This document shows, piece after piece, positions 1 through 7,900 of a DNA stretch of 64,000 nt (within the stretch, counting starts at the first letter, position 1; the number at the start of each line of letters is the position of its first letter). The position numbers were made by a program, and so were the translations under genes. The notes under the pieces are model-generated. The model did not search any database, was not told where the DNA came from, and was given only the letters and a program-made list of their open reading frames with translations. This stretch comes from a virus. The DNA lies in the IMG/VR virus record IMGVR_UViG_3300042477_000802, positions 1 through 64,000 of that record; one strand, given 5' to 3'.

Positions 1-666
1 ATGGGAGATATGCAAAATATCTCCTATTATCTATATCGGATCATCAATCAAGTAAATAATAAAATTTATATTGGTCAAACAAAAAATCCGAAACAAAGGT
101 GGCGCCGGCATAAAATTGATGCCCGTCACCTTTCTCCATTAATGTTAATTTCTAAAGCTATTAAGAAATATGGGGTAGAAAATTTTACTTTTGAAGTAAT
201 TGCTACCACAACTAGTTTAAATTTAGCCAATGAGTCAGAAATTGAATTAATTGCTCAATATCAATCGCAAGCACCATTTGGATATAATGCGACTATTGGT
301 GGTAATAATAAACCAGTGTGTTCTGCATGGAATAAGGGAACTAAAGGTATCATTAAACCTAATAGTGGAAGTTTTAAGCCGGGGCAACCCTCTTGGTTAA
401 AAGGAAAAATAGGAATTACCCATGGATTTAAAAAAGGACATCAGATTAATGTCGGTAGAAAATTTCCTAATAGGAAAATTCCGGTAGGAGAAAAAACCAG
501 TCAAGCTAAACTTAAGGGAGAGCAAGTGTTAAAAATAGTGGAATTATATAGAAAAAATTATAGTCAACAACAATTAGCTCAATTATTTAATGTGAGTCGA
601 GCTGCCATTAAAAAAATTATTACTGGAAAAACTTGGAGTCATATTACGAATATTAATTTACCATAA
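1..666 (+). CDS. GIY-YIG homing endonuclease
   Basis: The N-terminus carries the GIY-YIG signature as YYLYRI followed by KIYIGQT, with the expected arginine region (RWRRH) and a downstream glutamate in NESEIELI. Glycine-rich segments typical of DNA-binding modules (SGSFKPGQPSW, THGFKKGHQ) follow. The C-terminus is a helix-turn-helix: QQQLAQLFNVSRAAIKKIITGKTW. This is the usual layout of a free-standing phage homing nuclease. It is one of few plus-strand genes, opposed to the repeat genes downstream. The first ATG is the first base of the window, so the true start could lie upstream; an internal ATG at base 10 is an alternative. The family is clear; the target site is unknown. Confidence 0.85.
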   Translation: MGDMQNISYYLYRIINQVNNKIYIGQTKNPKQRWRRHKIDARHLSPLMLISKAIKKYGVENFTFEVIATTTSLNLANESEIELIAQYQSQAPFGYNATIGGNNKPVCSAWNKGTKGIIKPNSGSFKPGQPSWLKGKIGITHGFKKGHQINVGRKFPNRKIPVGEKTSQAKLKGEQVLKIVELYRKNYSQQQLAQLFNVSRAAIKKIITGKTWSHITNINLP

Positions 667-1113
667 AGCTTTTAATTTAACTACTCTCCAATAATCTTCT
701 TCTGTATATGGTGTACCGTGAAGATACCATTCTTTATACCCATTACTATATTCTATGGCCGGACCATCTTCTCGATGTCGTTGGCCTGATATATACCAAG
801 CTTTATAGCCATCATCCCAGATGATGGCTGGACCACCTTCTCGATGTTTTTTACCATGAATCCACCATTCTTGACGGCCACTAATAAAGTCTATTGCTGG
901 ACCATCTGCTCGATGTAATTTATCATAAATCCACCACTCTTGATCACCATTATTACATTCTATAGCTGGTTTATCTTCTCGATGACATTGTCCATGAAAA
1001 TACCAAAATTTGTCTCCATTAAAATATTCTATCGCTGGACCATCTTCTCGATGCAATTCATCATTCCAATAGTATCTTTTAGTCCCAAGTTCATCTATTA
1101 TAATTTCTTGCAT
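658..1113 (-). CDS. HREDGPA-repeat protein, 5 units
   Basis: This is the type member of the family that dominates the window. A start segment (MQEIIIDELGTKRYYWND) is followed by five units of about 23 residues, roughly LHREDGPAIEY.NGDKEWYLHG, and a tail ending EEDYWRVVKLKALW. The W..xG.xHR..GPA spacing resembles MORN-variant (YwqK-like) beta-hairpin repeats, but the consensus differs and the function is unknown. There is no signal peptide or membrane segment. The stop lies four bases from the next family member, as in a co-translated array. It converges with the GIY-YIG gene with a few bases of overlap. Confidence 0.85.
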   Translation of the reverse strand: MQEIIIDELGTKRYYWNDELHREDGPAIEYFNGDKFWYFHGQCHREDKPAIECNNGDQEWWIYDKLHRADGPAIDFISGRQEWWIHGKKHREGGPAIIWDDGYKAWYISGQRHREDGPAIEYSNGYKEWYLHGTPYTEEDYWRVVKLKALW

Positions 1114-1116
1114 ACT

Positions 1117-1434
1117 TTACCATAAAACTTTGAGCTTTACTACTCTCCAATAATTTTCTTCAGAATACTGAATATGTCTAATCCACCATTCTTTATGACC
1201 ATTAGCATATTCTACTGCTGGACCATCTTCTCGATGACGTTGACCATGAAACCACCAAGATTTATATCCAGAAATAAATTCTACCGCTGGACCATCTTCT
1301 CGATGATATCGGTCATTAAAATACCATTCTTTATCTCCATTAGCACATTCTACTGCGGGTCCATCTTCTCGATGTAATTCACCATTCCAATAGTATTCTT
1401 TATTGCCGAATTTATCTATCTTAATTTTTTGCAT
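1117..1434 (-). CDS. HREDGPA-repeat protein, 3 units
   Basis: The 105-residue product has three units, one using the variant HREDGPAVEC. An upstream in-frame ATG exists, but it lies inside the last codons of the preceding gene. The ATG opening MQKIKIDKFGNKEYYWNG matches the family start and is preferred. The tail is ENYWRVVKLKVLW. Confidence 0.85.
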   Translation of the reverse strand: MQKIKIDKFGNKEYYWNGELHREDGPAVECANGDKEWYFNDRYHREDGPAVEFISGYKSWWFHGQRHREDGPAVEYANGHKEWWIRHIQYSEENYWRVVKLKVLW

Positions 1435-1439
1435 AAATT

Positions 1440-1826
1440 TTACCATAAAGCTTTCAATTTAACCACTCGCCAATATTCTTGCTCTGAATATTGTTTACCT
1501 TGAAGGTACCATTCTTTCATTTTATTAGAATATTCTAGAGCAGGGCCATCTTCTCGATGGCGTTTTCCATGAATCCAATATTCTTTACTACCATCAGCAT
1601 ATTCTATCGCCGGACCGTCTTCTCGATGACGTTGACTATGAAGATACCAATGTTTTCCATCAAGGGAACTATCTATCGCTGGGCCGTCTTCTCTATGCCA
1701 TCGCCCATGACAATACCAATATTTATCCCCATTAATATACTCTATTGCCGGACCGTCTTCTCGATGTATGATACCATTCCAATAATATCTTTTATTACCA
1801 AATTCATCTATTTTAATTTCTTGCAT
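1440..1826 (-). CDS. HREDGPA-repeat protein, 4 units
   Basis: The 128-residue product has four units and a canonical start (MQEIKIDEFGNKRYYWNG) and tail (EQEYWRVVKLKALW). Unit 2 carries SSLDGKHWYLHS, one residue longer than usual. The stop-to-start junction with the next gene is the family type TTATGGTAAA..ATGCA. Confidence 0.86.
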   Translation of the reverse strand: MQEIKIDEFGNKRYYWNGIIHREDGPAIEYINGDKYWYCHGRWHREDGPAIDSSLDGKHWYLHSQRHREDGPAIEYADGSKEYWIHGKRHREDGPALEYSNKMKEWYLQGKQYSEQEYWRVVKLKALW

Positions 1827-1829
1827 ACT

Positions 1830-2216
1830 TTACCACAAAGCTTGTAATTTAACCACTCTCCAATAGTCTTCTTCTGAATATGGCGTACCGTGAAGGTACC
1901 AAGATTTATCTCCATTAGCATATTCGATAGCCGGGCCATCTTCTCGATGGAAAAGACCATGAAGACACCATATTTTACTTCCATCAGCATATTCTCTGGC
2001 CGGGCCATCTTCTCGGTGGTACTTTCCATAAAAATACCACTCTTTAGATCCATTATTATATTCTAGGGCTGGACCATCTTTTCGATGGAGTTGATTATGA
2101 AAATACCACTCTTTAGTTCCATTAGGCCATTCTATGGCTGGACCATCTTCTCGATGCAGCTAACCATTCCAATAATATCTTTTAGTTCCATCTTTATCTA
2201 TCTTAATTTCTTGCAT
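1830..2216 (-). pseudogene. HREDGPA-repeat gene interrupted by an amber codon
   Basis: The reading frame is a complete 128-residue, four-unit family member except that codon 19 (bases 2160-2162) is TAG where relatives have CAG (WNGQLHRED). After it come LHREDGPAIEW, LHRKDGPALEY, YHREDGPAREY and FHREDGPAIEY, then EEDYWRVVKLQALW. No restart codon with a Shine-Dalgarno site is evident soon after the stop. TAG is a working stop elsewhere in this window, and none of the tRNAs found reads it. So this is a nonsense mutation that kills or shortens the product. Confidence 0.75.
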
Positions 2217-2219
2217 ACT

Positions 2220-2534
2220 TCACCATAAAGCTTTTAATTTAACTAGCCGCCAATATTCTTCTTCTGTATATTGTTTACCTTGAAGGTACCACTCTTTATC
2301 TCCATTAGACCATTCTATGGCTGGTCCATCTTCTCGATGTCGTTGACCATGAAGATACCAATATTTAGTTCCATTAGCATATTCTACGGCTGGTCTATCT
2401 TCTCGATGACGAGAGCCATGAAGATACCAATGTTCATCGCCATTAAAAAATTTTATCGCAGGGCCATCTTCTCGATGGAGACGATCACTCCAATAATAAT
2501 ATTTTCCCCAGTGATCTTCTTTAATTTCTTGCAT
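2220..2534 (-). CDS. HREDGPA-repeat protein, 3 units
   Basis: The 104-residue product starts MQEIKEDHWGKYYYWSD. Its second unit reads HREDRPAVEY, losing the core glycine. The tail is EEEYWRLVKLKALW. It lies between the amber-broken copy and the copy next to the tnpB element. Confidence 0.85.
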   Translation of the reverse strand: MQEIKEDHWGKYYYWSDRLHREDGPAIKFFNGDEHWYLHGSRHREDRPAVEYANGTKYWYLHGQRHREDGPAIEWSNGDKEWYLQGKQYTEEEYWRLVKLKALW

Positions 2535-2538
2535 AACT

Positions 2539-2856
2539 TCACCATAAAGTTTTTAATTTAACCACTCGCCAATAGTCTTCTTCTGAATATTGTTTATCAT
2601 TAATAAACCAAGCTTTAAAACCGCTAGAATATTCGGCTGCTGGCCCATCTTCTCGATGTCGTTGACCATGAAGATACCAAGCTTTACTGCCATCAGACCA
2701 TTCTATGGCGGGGCCTCCTTCTCGATGACGTTGATCGTTAAAATACCATTCTTGAGAACCATCTGCAAACTCGATGGCTGGACCATCTTCTCGATGGAGA
2801 TGGTCATCCTCGAAATAGAGAATCTTATTGCTAAATCGTATTATTTCTTTTGCCAT
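2539..2856 (-). CDS. HREDGPA-repeat protein, 3 units, divergent start
   Basis: The 105-residue product opens MAKEIIRFSNKILYFEDD instead of the MQEI type, followed by three standard units (one HREGGPAIEW) and the tail EEDYWRVVKLKTLW. The start codon lies about 30 bases from the stop of the tnpB gene. The element may therefore have replaced the ancestral upstream gene and altered the N-terminus. Confidence 0.82.
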   Translation of the reverse strand: MAKEIIRFSNKILYFEDDHLHREDGPAIEFADGSQEWYFNDQRHREGGPAIEWSDGSKAWYLHGQRHREDGPAAEYSSGFKAWFINDKQYSEEDYWRVVKLKTLW

Positions 2857-2886
2857 AATTATGCCACTAAAATCACATTAATTTTG

Positions 2887-4035
2887 TCAATTATCACCAG
2901 CACAAGGCTGGTGGCTTGTAAGTAGCTTCGCTGCTCTTACCATAGGCTGATTGACTTCAGCCCCATTAAATAACATATAGTCATCTAATGCTCGTCTGCT
3001 AATATTTCTACTAGCATTTAAGTCTGCATTTAGTTTAAATCCACATTGTTGACAACAAAAACTAACCTGAGTCTTCCTGTTTTTCTTCTCAGTAAACCCG
3101 CATTTACTACATTGTTGACTGGTATAAGCAGGATTAACATGGACTACTTGTATGCCTTTTGCCTGACCTTTATAGGTTAGGAACTGCTCTAGTTGATAAT
3201 AATTCCAACTATTCAAGGCTGATCTTTGAGGTTTTCTCATACGTGATCTTCTAATACCAATTAACTTTTCTAGTACTACGGTATCACCTGGATTTAAACT
3301 ATTAATAATCTGTTTACTAATCTGATGGTTAATGTCTGCTTTAAACCGTTTTTCTTTACCTGAAAGGTTTCTAAGATGCCTTTTAGCAGATGGACTACCA
3401 ACTTTCTGTAATTTTCTCCTTAATGCTTTATACTTGTGACATATTGACTTAAGTTTACTTCCGCAATAAAACTTATTATCTGAAGTAACGGCTAACTTTT
3501 TGATACCTCGATCAACTCCTAAAAACTTACCATTAACCTTTACGTCTTCTCTTTCTTTCTCAAAAGAGATATGCAAATAGATAGTATTCTTCTTAATCAG
3601 AAGGTCAGCACTAGTATACTTCCAATCAGTAAAATAATGCTGATAATACTGAGGAATATCTAGCTTAATTTTCTTTCTACCAGCAATAGTCAGAATAGAC
3701 ACAACTCCAGATTTAGAGATAGAGTAGCTATTACAATCTAGTCGAATGGCAGCTAACTTTGACTGTGGACATTTGCTATACTTATTTTTAGCTTTAATGC
3801 TTTTAAGAGCTTCTGCGGCTTTAGTTCTAGCAGAAATTGCTAATTGAGATGGTAAGTTAAAGTTAGTTCGACAGTCTTGGTAAGTTAGCTTATGTAGTTT
3901 AATAGAATTAGTTATTTTGCTCTTGTAACCTATTTGACAGACAAGATTAAAAGCAGCAGTATAAGCTTGCAGTGAAGGTAGAATTTCTTCTGCCTTGACA
4001 TCAAGTTTTAGTTTGACCGTTCTATATAACCTCAT
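2887..4035 (-). CDS. tnpB: TnpB, RNA-guided nuclease of an IS605-type element
   Basis: The 382-residue protein has the full TnpB set: RuvC-I aspartate in GVDRGIKKLAV, RuvC-II glutamate in VVLEKLIGI, and a four-cysteine zinc finger (CSKCG ... CCQQCG) followed by the last RuvC aspartate in NADLNASRN. The length is typical. TnpB is known to cut DNA guided by an omega RNA made from the gene's 3' end and the adjoining right end. No transposase TnpA accompanies it, so this is an IS1341-like solo tnpB copy. The 3' end of the frame runs through the right-end hairpin. Confidence 0.93.
   Translation of the reverse strand: MRLYRTVKLKLDVKAEEILPSLQAYTAAFNLVCQIGYKSKITNSIKLHKLTYQDCRTNFNLPSQLAISARTKAAEALKSIKAKNKYSKCPQSKLAAIRLDCNSYSISKSGVVSILTIAGRKKIKLDIPQYYQHYFTDWKYTSADLLIKKNTIYLHISFEKEREDVKVNGKFLGVDRGIKKLAVTSDNKFYCGSKLKSICHKYKALRRKLQKVGSPSAKRHLRNLSGKEKRFKADINHQISKQIINSLNPGDTVVLEKLIGIRRSRMRKPQRSALNSWNYYQLEQFLTYKGQAKGIQVVHVNPAYTSQQCSKCGFTEKKNRKTQVSFCCQQCGFKLNADLNASRNISRRALDDYMLFNGAEVNQPMVRAAKLLTSHQPCAGDN
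2890..3040 (-). ncRNA. Predicted omega (right-end) RNA of the tnpB element
   Basis: By analogy with ISDra2-type TnpB, the guide RNA scaffold is expected over the last part of tnpB and the right end. The hairpin at 2895-2913 would form its terminal stem, and the guide would come from the flanking bases just below 2890. Position is inferred from the family; length is not visible. Confidence 0.4.
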
Positions 4036-4154
4036 ATGTAGTGATATATCAATATATAGGAATTTTTGTGTAACCTAAAAATTTATTTAGATAGCAGAAA
4101 GGAGAGGCAATTCCTCCCTCAGCACAAGGCTGAGGGTGTCCTTGCCTAAAGATC

Positions 4155-4547
4155 ATGAAAAAAGCCACTCTTCAACTAGTTAAACAAGCTAATAAATTAT
4201 TAAAAAAATATGCTGATATTGATGCTAATGAAATGAAACAAGAAATAGCAGATTATATTAAGCAACAAGTAGCTAATGCTTCTACTAGTACCGAAACTAG
4301 TGGTGTTATGCCTTTTGTTAGTATGTTACAAGAGGATAGAGCTACCTTAGCTATTAATGTAGTCAGAGACGGTAATAAAATTAAAGTTTCTTATCCAGCA
4401 GTAGCTCCTAGCCATTTAACAGATAAGTACTCTCCATTATCTAATCAAATTAGAAATTATCTGCAAAGAAATTTAGAATTATTTGGAACCGTTAAAAATG
4501 GCGAAGATATTGATTATGATGATTTTACGTTTACATTAAATTATTAA
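4155..4547 (+). CDS. Unknown 130-residue protein
   Basis: Not recognised. The N-terminus (MKKATLQLVKQANKLLKKYADID) is a lysine-rich amphipathic helix resembling the starts of other unknown proteins here, at 15482-16183 and 30887-32428. The C-terminal half is mixed and ends in the acidic DIDYDDFTFTLNY. It is plus-strand and sits directly outside the left end of the tnpB element, so it may have been brought by or disconnected by that insertion. Its stop abuts the end of the convergent repeat gene. Confidence 0.65.
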   Translation: MKKATLQLVKQANKLLKKYADIDANEMKQEIADYIKQQVANASTSTETSGVMPFVSMLQEDRATLAINVVRDGNKIKVSYPAVAPSHLTDKYSPLSNQIRNYLQRNLELFGTVKNGEDIDYDDFTFTLNY

Positions 4548-4910
4548 TCACCATAAAGCTTGTAATTTTAGCGATCTATCAAATTCTTCTTGAGAAGAAG
4601 AAGTGACAAATTTGCCTTTAAACCACCATTCTTTCCGGCCAGAAACATGTTCTATGGCTGGTCCGTCTTCTCGATGAAGAAGATCATGACAATACCACTC
4701 TTGATTACCATTATCATAGATAATGGCTGGCCCATCCATACGATGGAGTTGACCGTAATTAAACCACATTTGAGAGCCATTAGCTCGCTCAATAGCTGGA
4801 CCATTTTCTCGATGAAGAGTACTATTGAATAGCCAATATTTATCTCCTTCGTTATCCATCAGCAAGAAATAAGATTTATTATCTTCTATAATAGTTTTCG
4901 TCTGATACAT
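4548..4910 (-). CDS. HREDGPA-repeat protein, 3 units, divergent ends
   Basis: The product is 120 residues. The 32-residue N-terminus (MYQTKTIIEDNKSYFLLMDN) and the tail (SSSQEEFDRSLKLQALW) are both unlike the common form, although the closing LKLQALW is kept. The three units are HRENGPAIER, HRMDGPAIIY and HREDGPAIEH. It belongs with the other members having the longer tail (4914-5447, 55133-55621). Confidence 0.84.
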   Translation of the reverse strand: MYQTKTIIEDNKSYFLLMDNEGDKYWLFNSTLHRENGPAIERANGSQMWFNYGQLHRMDGPAIIYDNGNQEWYCHDLLHREDGPAIEHVSGRKEWWFKGKFVTSSSQEEFDRSLKLQALW

Positions 4911-4913
4911 AAT

Positions 4914-5447
4914 TTACCAAAATAATTTTAATTTTAAATAGCGCTGAAAATCTAATTGACAAGAGACTGGTATTTTAACGTCGCAGTAAAACCATCTTTT
5001 ACTTCCATCAAAAGATTCTACTGCTGGACCATCTTCTCGATGAAGTTTTCCATGACGATACCATTCTTTATATCCATCAGCCAGTTCTACTGCTGGACCA
5101 TCTTCTCGATGAAGTTTTCCATGACGATACCATTCTTTACTTCCATCAAAAGATTCTACTGCTGGACCACCTTCTCGATGTCTTTTGCCATGAATCCACC
5201 ATTGTTTATCTCCATTAGAATATTCTATGGCTGGACCATCTTCTCGATGTAATTGCCCCTTAACCCACCATTCTTTAGCTCCACTAATACGATCTATGGC
5301 TGGACCATCTTCTCGATGTCGTTGACCATGAATCCACCATTCTTTACTACCATTAGCATATTCTAGGGCTGGACCATCTTCTCGATGTAGATCACCTTTC
5401 AAAAAATATTTTTTGGTCCCCAATTTGTCGATTTTAATTTTTTGCAT
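4914..5447 (-). CDS. HREDGPA-repeat protein, 6 units
   Basis: The 177-residue product has six units. Units 4, 5 and 6 share blocks such as FDGSKEWYRHGKLHREDGPA, and the DNA around 5015-5160 is close to a tandem copy, which points to recent duplication of one unit. The tail (VSCQLDFQRYLKLKLFW) is of the longer type. Confidence 0.86.
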   Translation of the reverse strand: MQKIKIDKLGTKKYFLKGDLHREDGPALEYANGSKEWWIHGQRHREDGPAIDRISGAKEWWVKGQLHREDGPAIEYSNGDKQWWIHGKRHREGGPAVESFDGSKEWYRHGKLHREDGPAVELADGYKEWYRHGKLHREDGPAVESFDGSKRWFYCDVKIPVSCQLDFQRYLKLKLFW

Positions 5448-5450
5448 ACT

Positions 5451-5831
5451 TTACCATAAAGCTTGTAACTTTACTACTCTCCAATAATCTTCTTCTGAAT
5501 ATTTTTGACCGTTAAGATACCATTCTTTAGTTCCAGCAGATCCTTTAATTGAATTAACACCATATTCTATCGCATCGTGAAGATACCACTCTTTACCTCC
5601 ATTAAGATATTCTATTGCTGGACCATCTGTTCGATGTAATTTACCATGAAACCACCATTGTTTACAATCATTAGGATGTTCTATGGCAGGACCATCTTCT
5701 CGATGTCGTTGACCATGAAGATACCAATCTTTTCTACCATCTTTATATTCTATAGCAGGACCATCTTCTCTATGTAACTGACCATTATAAGAATAATATA
5801 TATTACCAAATTGATTTACAATTGTTTGCAT
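5451..5831 (-). CDS. HREDGPA-repeat protein, 3 units plus a decayed fourth
   Basis: The start is the ATG opening MQTIVNQFGNIYYSYNG; an ATG three codons earlier overlaps the upstream gene's end. Three clear units are followed by a segment, HDAIEYGVNSIKGSAGTKEW, that keeps the unit length but has lost the HREDGPA core. The tail is EEDYWRVVKLQALW. This is a degenerating unit inside an open frame. Confidence 0.82.
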   Translation of the reverse strand: MQTIVNQFGNIYYSYNGQLHREDGPAIEYKDGRKDWYLHGQRHREDGPAIEHPNDCKQWWFHGKLHRTDGPAIEYLNGGKEWYLHDAIEYGVNSIKGSAGTKEWYLNGQKYSEEDYWRVVKLQALW

Positions 5832-5833
5832 AA

Positions 5834-6079
5834 TTACCACAAAGCTTTGAGCTTAACTACTCGCCAATATTCTTTTTCTGAATATTGTTTACCTTGAAGC
5901 CACCACTCTTTAAGCCCACTAAAATGTTGTATAGCTGGACCATCTTCTCGATGACGCTGATCATGAAGATACCAAAATTTACTTCCATCAGTATATTCTA
6001 TGGCAGGACCATCTTCTCGATGTAATTGGCCATTCCAATAATAAGATTTACCCCAGCGGTCTGTTTTAATTTCCTGCAT
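5834..6079 (-). CDS. HREDGPA-repeat protein, 2 units
   Basis: At 81 residues this is among the shortest members. The start is MQEIKTDRWGKSYYWNG and the tail EKEYWRVVKLKALW. Two units is the minimum number seen among intact genes. Confidence 0.84.
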   Translation of the reverse strand: MQEIKTDRWGKSYYWNGQLHREDGPAIEYTDGSKFWYLHDQRHREDGPAIQHFSGLKEWWLQGKQYSEKEYWRVVKLKALW

Positions 6080-6083
6080 AACT

Positions 6084-6401
6084 TTACCACAAAGCTTTCA
6101 ATTTAACTAATCTCCAATACTCTTCTTCTGTATATTCTTTGCCTTGAATATAGAATCCTGTGAAGCCACAAGGTGATTCAAATGCTGGGCCATCTATTCG
6201 ATGTCGTTGACCATGATAATACCAAACTTTAATTCCAGTGCTATGCTCCATCGCAGGAGCATTTTCTCGATGCAATTGACCATGCATCCACCACTCTTTA
6301 GAACCATTAGGCCATTCTATAGCTGGACCATCTTCTCGATGTATCTGACTATTCCAATAATATTTTTTAGTCCCATCTCCATCTATTTTAATTTCTTGCA
6401 T
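6084..6401 (-). CDS. HREDGPA-repeat protein, 3 units
   Basis: The 105-residue product shows core drift: unit 2 is HRENAPAMEH and unit 3 HRIDGPAFES followed by PCGFTGFYIQG in place of the tryptophan-bearing segment. The start is canonical and the tail is EEEYWRLVKLKALW. Confidence 0.84.
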   Translation of the reverse strand: MQEIKIDGDGTKKYYWNSQIHREDGPAIEWPNGSKEWWMHGQLHRENAPAMEHSTGIKVWYYHGQRHRIDGPAFESPCGFTGFYIQGKEYTEEEYWRLVKLKALW

Positions 6402-6402
6402 A

Positions 6403-6723
6403 CTATTGCCATAACGCTTTCAATTTAACCACTCGCCAATAGTCTTCTTCAGAGTATTCTTTATTTTGAAGAAACCACCATTTTACTCCATTGATATAAT
6501 CCATGGCCGGACCATCTTCTCGATGATGTCGACCATGAATAAGCCATTCTTTGGATCCATCAGACCATTCGATAGCTGGGCCATCTTCTCGATGAAGAAT
6601 ACCATTCCAATAATATTCTTTGGTTCCAGAAATAAACTCTACTGCTGGGCCATCTTCTCGATGTTTTTGACCATTATAGTAATAAAATTTATTATCCTCT
6701 TGATCTATTTTCACTTTTTGCAT
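6403..6723 (-). CDS. HREDGPA-repeat protein, 3 units
   Basis: The 106-residue product starts MQKVKIDQEDNKFYYYNG and ends LKALWQ, because the usual stop after the final tryptophan reads as a glutamine codon with a new stop right behind it. Units are HREDGPAVEF, HREDGPAIEW and HREDGPAMDY. Confidence 0.84.
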   Translation of the reverse strand: MQKVKIDQEDNKFYYYNGQKHREDGPAVEFISGTKEYYWNGILHREDGPAIEWSDGSKEWLIHGRHHREDGPAMDYINGVKWWFLQNKEYSEEDYWRVVKLKALWQ

Positions 6724-6727
6724 AAAT

Positions 6728-7246
6728 TTACCATAAAGCTTTTAATTTCACCACTCTCCAATATTCTTCTCCTGAATAGATTTTATCTTGAAGATACCAC
6801 AATTTAATTCCATTAGCATATTCTATAGCCGGACCATCTTCTCGATGTAATTTGCCGTGATACCACCACTCTTTAGCTCCACTAGAATATTCAATAGCAG
6901 GGCCATCTTCTCGATGAAGACGTCCATTAAAATACCAGACTTTATTATCCGGGCTTTCTAAGGCTGGACCATCTATTCGATGGAGTTGACCATGAAGCCA
7001 CCATTGTTTATCCCCATTAGCTACTTCTACCGCTGGACCGCCCTCTCGATGGCATTGACTATAGAGATGCCATTCTTTGGATCCACTCTCCCACTCTATA
7101 GCTGGACCGTTTTCTCGATGTCGTTGACCATGAATCCACCATTGCTTATGGCCCTCAGACCATTCTGCCGCTGGACCATCTTCTCGATGGAGTTGACCAT
7201 TCCAATAATAGCATTTACTAAATTCATCTTCTTTAATTTCTTGCAT
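6728..7246 (-). CDS. HREDGPA-repeat protein, 6 units
   Basis: The 172-residue product is the first gene of its array in transcription order. Unit 4 is two residues short (HRIDGPALESPDNKVWYFNG), which explains a length off the usual 23-residue ladder. The tail is GEEYWRVVKLKALW. Confidence 0.86.
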   Translation of the reverse strand: MQEIKEDEFSKCYYWNGQLHREDGPAAEWSEGHKQWWIHGQRHRENGPAIEWESGSKEWHLYSQCHREGGPAVEVANGDKQWWLHGQLHRIDGPALESPDNKVWYFNGRLHREDGPAIEYSSGAKEWWYHGKLHREDGPAIEYANGIKLWYLQDKIYSGEEYWRVVKLKALW

Positions 7247-7261
7247 ATTAACCTCGATAAA

Positions 7262-7408
7262 TTATCGAAACACAATTTTTCGTCTTTCAGTCCTAAAAGG
7301 AATGAATTCTGGAGATAAATAATTTGCCTGTCCCAATAATTTTTGTTCTCGCCTCACCAGACGCAAAGATTCATTTATTTTTTCTTCGATGATCTCGAAA
7401 GGTTCCAA
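7262..7408 (-). CDS. Possible 48-residue protein, TTG start
   Basis: An open frame of 48 codons begins at a TTG (bases 7406-7408) inside the end of the hydroxylase-like gene. It contains EEKINESLRLVRREQKLLGQ and PEFIPFRTERRKIVFR. The basic, charged composition looks protein-like and fills an otherwise empty 124-base gap. There is no strong Shine-Dalgarno site, so the start is uncertain. Confidence 0.4.
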   Translation of the reverse strand: MEPFEIIEEKINESLRLVRREQKLLGQANYLSPEFIPFRTERRKIVFR

Positions 7409-7883
7409 ATAATTTGTCGGCCCAAAAAGAGAAAATTCCATAATTAATTTGCATATTTACATGATGTAAGTAATGTAAATAACTCCACTTTCTATATATA
7501 GTGTAGATTACGGGAATTTTCCCCAACCAATGATTTTTAATATGAAAAGCATCATGTAAGTAATTGTGAGCTAGTCCAGTCAGTATCTGTACGCTCCAAA
7601 TAATAAGTACTAAATAACATGAGATTAACCCTAAGAAATATAAAATAAGTGGCAAGATCACTAGCGGGAGGGCGGCAATAATAAAAAACTTGGGAGCCGC
7701 ATCTTTACCTGCATGACGATAGGTGCTAGAAACATAATCATGAGCTGGATATAACCTTTGATGATGAGTCATATGAGCCTGATGAGCTTCTTTCATCCAG
7801 GTTTGATGTAACGCCCAATGAAAACCATATCCAAAAAGTAAAGTGGTAATATATGATATAATTATAGTTAACACTATTAACAT
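7371..7883 (-). CDS. Fatty-acid-hydroxylase-like integral membrane protein
   Basis: The 170-residue membrane protein carries clustered histidine boxes of the fatty acid hydroxylase/sterol desaturase superfamily: HWALHQTWMKEAHQAHMTHH, then HNYLHDAFH, then HYLHHVNMQINYGIF. Hydrophobic stretches at the N-terminus (LIVLTIIISYITTLLFGYGF) and middle (ALPLVILPLILYFLGLISCYLV) fit four membrane spans. The family uses a di-iron centre to hydroxylate or desaturate lipids; the substrate here is unknown. It is slightly shorter than many bacterial members but has all the boxes. An odd gene for a phage, perhaps altering host membrane lipids. Confidence 0.8.
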   Translation of the reverse strand: MLIVLTIIISYITTLLFGYGFHWALHQTWMKEAHQAHMTHHQRLYPAHDYVSSTYRHAGKDAAPKFFIIAALPLVILPLILYFLGLISCYLVLIIWSVQILTGLAHNYLHDAFHIKNHWLGKIPVIYTIYRKWSYLHYLHHVNMQINYGIFSFWADKLFGTFRDHRRKNK

Positions 7884-7900
7884 AATTATATGTTAAGATA

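Larger units (their letters stand above)
2881..4150. mobile_element. IS605-type (solo tnpB) element, approximate ends
   Basis: The element is bounded by two palindromes with the same loop in the same orientation: right end 2895-2913 (CACCAGC, loop ACAAG, GCTGGTG) and left end 4116-4136 (CCCTCAGC, loop ACAAG, GCTGAGGG). The left hairpin is enclosed by AGGCAA (4105-4110) and TTGCCT (4142-4147). Subterminal hairpins are the hallmark of IS200/IS605 ends. Exact cleavage points and the target motif cannot be fixed from one copy. Confidence 0.75.

Noticed and set aside
658-7246. CRISPR array, suggested by the regularly spaced repeated bases
   Set aside because: The 69-base period is codon-phased, both 'repeat' and 'spacer' parts are coding and conserved at protein level, and no Cas gene is present.
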